Below, piece by piece: positions 58,892 through 64,000 of a stretch of 64,000 nt of DNA. The notes below the pieces were generated by a model, which saw only the letters and a list, made by a program, of their open reading frames with translations, did not search any database and was not told the DNA's origin. The first letter of the stretch is position 1. Each line of letters starts with the position of its first letter. The DNA is from Gordionus sp. m RMFG-2023. Its lineage: Eukaryota; Nematomorpha; Gordioida; Chordodea; Parachordodidae. A program made the translations under genes and the position numbers. The stretch is taken from positions 19,755,366 to 19,819,365 of the forward strand of contig NC_088777.1 of assembly GCF_954871325.1 (NCBI RefSeq), written 5' to 3'.

Positions 58892-61555
58892 ATGGGTGAT
58901 AAGAAAACCGATAATTTATTCCCCGAAAGTGGTTACAAGCGTCACCCTCCTTTAGGACAAACAATGTCTTGGAATTTCAATCCTACCTTTTCCGAGAATA
59001 AAATAAGTGATTTTAAGAACACGATCAAAAGATCGATCGAAACGATTGACCCTATCAATGTAGTCGACCCTGATCATCTGCATTACATCGACTCAAACGA
59101 TACATTTAGTCATAATCTCGATATCTGCGACATTCCTAGCGATAATCTTTGCAGGAATATGATAGAAAATGACGCCGATATTACCAGCTTTAATTATTAC
59201 AATGGTTTTGAACCTAAGGACCTTCTACCGAACGAAAAAGACACTTTTAAAAATGTTTCCATTAACGAGTTAAACTCCAATAAAAAAATATATAGCCGCG
59301 ACCATATGAGATGTATATTTTGCGTCCCCAACTCTCCCCATAAACAATTAAATAATAACTCTACGAATATCAATTTTAGTATTAATGATGTTCCCTGGAC
59401 GTTGAAAGAAGTGGACTCCATACTTTATTCATCAGAATCCCGATTTTCAGCCTATTTTGATACATCATTCGACAGTCAACCACACCGCAAAGAGATGGAC
59501 AGGAAAAGTGATCCTAAAGCTCACTATAAATTGACAGATAGCGTTGATAAACTAGTTTTCGCTTCGAAATTGTCTCATCTGATGGCCCACCTTTGGTTAA
59601 ATTTTGCCAAGCTCGTGAAAAGAATGAGTTCCCGGTTTAACAAATGCACAAAATTAGAACTTTTTTACAGTATAAAATTGATATTACCGATTTCTAGTTT
59701 AAGAGAAACATGTGTTTTAGCTTGCAGCAAAGCTCTATCTTTATACTCTCTTAGCAACGATAATTTCAAGATGAGCAAAAGTCAGAGAGCTGGTATCAAA
59801 ATGGATGTGGGGAAATTTCATAGATGGATGGTTGAACATAAGGTAAATTTGCTATGAAAAATTATTAATATAATTAAGTTGTTAAAATATGCTCAATGTT
59901 TAACCTTTAAATTTTTTTAAAATTATATACCAGGTGAACGACGCATTTTGAAATCTTTATATATCGTATATATCGAATGAGCATCACTCATTTTTTATGA
60001 AAGTTTATATTAAATTGAGAGTATAATGAGTTTAATATGGTAAAAGATCAAGTCATATTTTTGAAAATTGAGATGGAACATGATAAAATTTGACAAAAAA
60101 GAACTCAAGACTGTCAATTATTTATTCAAAAATGGGCATAATGGGTATCCATTATGTTGGACTATAACCAAACACTCTAAAAAAATTTTCCTAAAATTAT
60201 GCAAAACACAAGCATACTTTGAGATCTTTATTTAAATCACAGATTCAAACCAAACAGTTAAACCATTTTTATTTGCCGCTGAACCGTTAAAAAATTTATC
60301 ACCCTACCTTAAACTGAACCTTTAGGAAAGTCGACAGTTTGAACCTTTATTCTAACTATTTAGGTGATTAATAATCAATTTAAATTAGTGGGATATTAAT
60401 CTTTTGAGATCAATGTAAGAAAATGGATATGTTAGATCCTTATTATTATATTAAACCTTAATTTTTTAATAATCAAATTTGTTGGATGGCTTAAATATTT
60501 TGTGCTAAAATAGGAAAAATTTTTGAGAAAAGGGCGTATATCCGCCATAATCCAACATAATAGGTATCTAGTCCGATTATGAAAAAAAATTTATGGTCTT
60601 GACTTGAGTTATATTTGTCAAATTGTAGCATTTATATCTCAATTTTCTAAAAAACGAAGATTAAATTTTTTAAGTAAGTTTTTAATATATTCTTTAATAA
60701 AATATAACATTTCATGGAAAAAGAGTGCTTCGTTTTAAAGTTATGAAGATTACAAAATGCGACATTTTTTCGCCACTTGTTATATAAGTGCATTTTTCCA
60801 AATTTTTAAGCAGATTATGTAGGTTTGGAGGGTAAACAACATTATAAAATATATGCGCAGTTTTGGTTTTGAATTAAGTAACTTTAAATAAAATAATATA
60901 TTTTGCAAGGTTATATCACTATGAAACATGAAATTATATAATCTTTACTCGTATTTTTTAGTTAGCAGCTTTTATCAAGGAATACGCCTCGGTCTACGCC
61001 GCGTCATTCATGGAAATTATGTGCGAAGAACTTTGTCTCCTAATGCTTATGAACGAGAGCTCTTTTGATCAGTTTTTCTCGATATCAAAAATAACTAACA
61101 AAATCATATCCCTTTATTCCGATAACGAAAATAGCGTTAATTATGATAATAATACTCCCAATTCAGAGGAGACTGCTTTCTGTAATCAAAATGAATCAGC
61201 CGCGAGTGATAATGTAACATGCTCTTTAGAGTCAAATTTTCAAAATATCGGTTCTTTTAACGTAACCGGGTTGAGAATTATGAATTTGTTCTTTTCTAAG
61301 ACTCCTGATTCTACACAGTCTGACGTACAATCAAAAACATTTTCTCTCTTTAAAACTAATAATTTATATCCCAATGATAATTGTACAAACTTACTCAAAC
61401 CTACCATTTACGAAATAACACTTGATATTATCGTGGCTCTGATTATGGGTAGGCCCGTTATACCCTACTTCTGTGAAGCCTATATCTATTCATACATTCA
61501 TCACGGTATATTAATGAAAGAAACCATAATACAATTTATTAGTTGTAATGTTTAA
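58892..61555 (+). CDS. ABTB2/ABTB3-like protein, N-terminal exons
   Basis: Exon 1, 58892-59842, starts MGDKKTDNLFPESGYKRHPP. Exon 2, 60962-61555, is reached through GTAAAT..TTTTAG in phase 0. Landmarks: PWTLKEVDSILYSSESRFSA, LSHLMAHLWLNFAKLVKRMS, SRFNKCTKLELFYSIKLIL, SKSQRAGIKMDVGKFHRWMV, EH, then across the junction KLAAFIKEYASVYAASFMEI. The order and spacing fit the histone-fold-like region before the ankyrin repeats and BTB domain of ABTB2 and ABTB3/BTBD11 (recalled). These are scaffold proteins linked to ubiquitin ligase and synaptic roles. The 3' limit of exon 2 is uncertain: a TAA follows at 61553, but a donor such as GGTAGG at 61447 may be used. Ankyrin and BTB exons are not in the window. 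Confidence 0.75.
59843..60961 (+). other. Intron of the ABTB-like gene
   Basis: A 1.1-kb intron, GTAAAT to TTTTTAG. Its centre has paired stretches (AACATGATAAAATTTGAC, GGGCATAATGGGTATCCATT against GGGCGTATATCCGCCATAAT and TAATAGGTATC at 60530-60570) that suggest an old MITE. No coding sequence. Confidence 0.6.
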
Positions 61556-61624
61556 AATAATAGTTAAAAATTTTACACTATTTTTTGTTATATTATCTGC
61601 AACAAGAAAAGAATTTTAAGTGTA

Positions 61625-61809
61625 GCTCGATTTAGACAATTTTTAAAAATGGTTAACTCAAGATTTTGGCCAAAGGTAAATTATTCAAGCGTATTTATTT
61701 TGTCCACATATGGCAGGAAGGTTTGGACTTCTATTGGCTTCGAGGGTTATATAATAATATAGCCCTTTTTAAAAATCGGCCTAATATAGCTTGCAACTAT
61801 TTAACATTA
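61625..61809. mobile_element. MITE related to 17891-18084
   Basis: TTTTTAAAAATGGTTAACTC at the left and AAAAATCGGCCTAATATAGC near the right, with GCAGGAAGGTTTGGACTTCT inside, follow the 194-bp MITE at 17891. The right end TTTAACATTA lies eight bases before the start of element C. Confidence 0.7.
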
Positions 61810-61849
61810 CATTCACCTAGTGTTGTTAATCGGCTTAGCCGAGTCGGCT

Positions 61850-62385
61850 CGAACAGAGCTCACTCAAATTTTGGGTCGTTTTTTTCGACTCCAACTCAAA
61901 GTTTTGGTCGTTTTTTACGACTTCGACCAGAGTTCAAGCCGAAAAAAACGACTTCGACCCAAAATATGGGTCGTTTTTTTCGACTCCGACCCAAGTCCAA
62001 GCCGAAAAAAACGACCTCGACCCAAAATATGGGTCGTTTTTTACGACTCCGACTCAAAATTTGGGTCGTATTTTTCGACTTAAACTTGAAGTTTGGGTCA
62101 TATTTTTCGACTCAAACTTGAAGTTTGGGTTGTTTTTTTCGACTAAAACATGAAGTTTGGGTCGTATTTTTTGACTCAAACTTGAAGTTTGGGTCGTATT
62201 TTTCGACTCCAACTCAAAGTTTGGGTCGTTTTTCTGACTCAGACTCAAACATCGGGTCGTTTTATTCAATCCGACCCAAAATATGGATCTTTTTTTTTAA
62301 AGACGACTTAAAGTTAGGGTTGCTTTTTTTCACCCCTAACCCAATTATCTAGATCATTTTTTTCGACCAAAAGTCAAATAACATT
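61850..62385. repeat. GGTCGTTTTTTTCGACTC minisatellite
   Basis: About 20 units of 20-40 bp, with GGTCG, a T run and CGACTC, alternate with CGACCCAAAATATG or ACTTGAAGTTTG. Units occur in both orientations, forming many short palindromes with CpG at their centres. The same motifs edge element A and, more loosely, element B. Confidence 0.85.
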
Positions 62386-62484
62386 TAGTATATATTAATA
62401 TTATAGGCGGGAAAGTTACTTAAAGCTTCTTTAAATTATAATGCTCTGATTAACTATTCATCATAGTTATATTTTAAAATTTTT

Positions 62485-63650
62485 AATTGATGTACCATAG
62501 AAAAGTGCCATTTGTCATGATAATTATTTTTGAACTTTTTTAAATGAAATAGATAAAAATATATATTCTAAACATGTTAAATTAAAAATTCAGTGAGGAT
62601 GTATCATATATAGGTGACAAATGTCATAATCGCTGATTTTGAACTTTTTCAAATTTTTTTAAAGGAAATAGCTAAAAATATATATTCTAAACATGTTAAA
62701 TTAAAATTCAGTGAGGATGTATCATAGATAGGTGACAATTGTCATAATCACTATTTTTCAACTTTTTTCAATTTTTTTAAAGCAAATAGCTAAAAATATA
62801 TATTCTAAACATGTTAAATTAAAAATTCAGTGAGGATGTATCATATATAGGTGACAATTGTCATAATCGCTATTTTTGAACTTTTTCAAATTTTTTTAAA
62901 GGAAATATCTAAAAATATATATTCCAAACATGTTAAATTAAAAATTCAGTGAGGATGTATCATAGATAGGTGACAATTGTCATAATCGCTATTTTTGAAC
63001 TTTTTCAAATTTTTTTAAGGAAATATCTAAAAATATATATTCTAAACATGTTAAATTAAAAATTCAGTGAGGATGTATCATAGATAGGTGACAATTGTCA
63101 TAATCGCTATTTTTGAACTTTTTCAAATTTTTTTAAAGGAAATAGCTAAAAATATATATTCTAAACATGTTAAATTAAAATTTCAGTGAGGATGTATCAT
63201 AGATAGGTGACAATTGTCATAATCGCTATTTTTAAACTTTTTCAAATTTTTTAAAGGAAATATCTAAAAATATATATTCTAAACATGTTAAATTAAAAAT
63301 TCAGTGAGGATGTATCATAGATAGGTGACAATTGTCATAATCGCTATTTTTGAACTTTTTCAAATTTTTTTAAAGGAAATATCTAAAAATATATATTCTA
63401 AACATGTTAAATTAAAAATTCAGTGAGGATGTATCATAGATAGGTGACAATTGTCATAATCGCTATTTTTGAACTTTTTCAAATTTTTTTAAAGGAAATA
63501 GCTAAAAATATATATTCTAAACATGTTAAATTAAAATTTCAGTGAGGATGTATCATAGATAGGTGACAATTGTCATAATCGCTATTTTTGAACTTTTTCA
63601 AATTTTTTTAAAGGAGATAGCTAAAAATATATATTCTAAACATGTTAAAG
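62485..63650. repeat. ~116-bp tandem array, about ten direct units
   Basis: Each unit has AGTGAGGATGTATCATAGAT, AGGTGACAATTGTCATAATC, GCTATTTTTGAACTTTTTC and a CTAAAAATATATATTCTAAA tail. Units differ only at a few bases, much less than those of element A, so the array was homogenised or expanded recently. Confidence 0.92.
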
Positions 63651-64000
63651 TCATTTATCTATGATACATCCTCACTGAATTTTTAATTTAACATGTTTAG
63701 AATATATATTTTTAGATATTTCCTTTAAAAAAATTTGAAAAAGTTCAAAAATAGTGATTATGACAATTGTCATCTATATATGATACATCCTCACTGAATT
63801 TTAAATTTAATATGTTTAGAATATATATTTTAAGATGTTTCCTTTAAAAAAATTTGAAAAAACTTTTCTATGGTACATCTTCACTGAAATTTTATTTTAA
63901 CATCTTTACAATATATATTTTTAGCTATTTCCTTTAAAAAAATTTGAAAAAGTTCAAAAATATCGATTATGACAATTGTCTTCTATCTATGATACATCCT
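63651..64000. repeat. Inverted continuation of the ~116-bp array
   Basis: From GTCATTTATCTATGATACAT the same units run in the opposite direction (ATGATACATCCTCACTGAAT, GATTATGACAATTGTC). At least two to three units are seen before the window ends. Confidence 0.9.

Larger units (their letters stand above)
61818..64000. mobile_element. Fold-back hAT-type element C, runs off the window
   Basis: The left end TAGTGTTGTTAATCGG matches element A. GGTCG...CGACT motifs follow (61850-62385), then a ~116-bp tandem array that flips direction at about 63650, giving a giant hairpin. No coding region is present; open frames at 61666-62352 on both strands are repeat translations. The right end lies beyond 64000. 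Confidence 0.85.

Noticed and set aside
61666-62352. Overlapping long open frames on both strands (up to 151 codons)
   Set aside because: They are translations of the GGTCG/CGACT minisatellite of element C, with the same peptide repeated (GRFFRLRPK and similar), and have no gene structure.
62485-64000. CRISPR-like array
   Set aside because: Units are contiguous ~116-bp tandem repeats without unique spacers, in an animal genome and within a transposon.

Overview
The window is extremely A+T-rich nuclear DNA from an animal. Its genes have many small exons, spliceosomal GT..AG introns that are often only 39-75 bases long, and a few introns of several to over ten kilobases packed with DNA transposons. 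Four genes can be matched to named animal families from their translated exons: NOP14 (small-subunit processome), PTCD3/mS39 (mitochondrial ribosome pentatricopeptide protein), a CDCA3-like gene and an ABTB2/ABTB3-like gene. The last three families are typical of animals. The proteins are recognisable but strongly diverged, so a fast-evolving, A+T-rich invertebrate is likely; I cannot name the species.

Layout. 1-6515 has no confident gene; it holds a hAT transposon (3122-5533) with a perfect 8-bp target duplication. 6516-17507 (+) is NOP14 in 11 exons; its fifth intron (6.5 kb) is mostly a three-level nest: a large hAT-like fold-back element containing a Sola-like transposon with 4-bp duplications, which itself contains a hAT MITE. 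Converging on NOP14 is an unrecognised minus-strand gene of 7 exons and 251 residues (25930 down to 17656), whose introns also carry hAT elements and MITEs. From about 48660 leftwards to at least 29944 runs PTCD3 (-). Nine of its exons were found. The introns between them hold nested hAT transposons, a second fold-back element (32386-36517, perfect 8-bp duplication), a PIF/Harbinger MITE and LINE scraps. PTCD3 is head-to-head with the CDCA3-like gene (starts 609 bases apart). 49574-58891 is mostly plain A+T-rich DNA with a hAT fragment and a broken RTE-like LINE. 58892-61555 (+) holds the first two recognised exons of an ABTB2/ABTB3-like gene. The window ends inside a third fold-back element made of a ~116-bp tandem array.

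The most distinctive thing is a group of large non-autonomous hAT-type elements. Their ends resemble TAGTGTTGTTAA. Next to the ends lie arrays of GGTCG/CGACC motifs, and their arms are ~116-bp minisatellites, each unit carrying the 12-bp palindrome TGACAATTGTCA. Small MITEs share the same terminal motif. The second surprise is a candidate 21-23-base intron in NOP14. No tRNA, rRNA, CRISPR or virus-like element was recognised.
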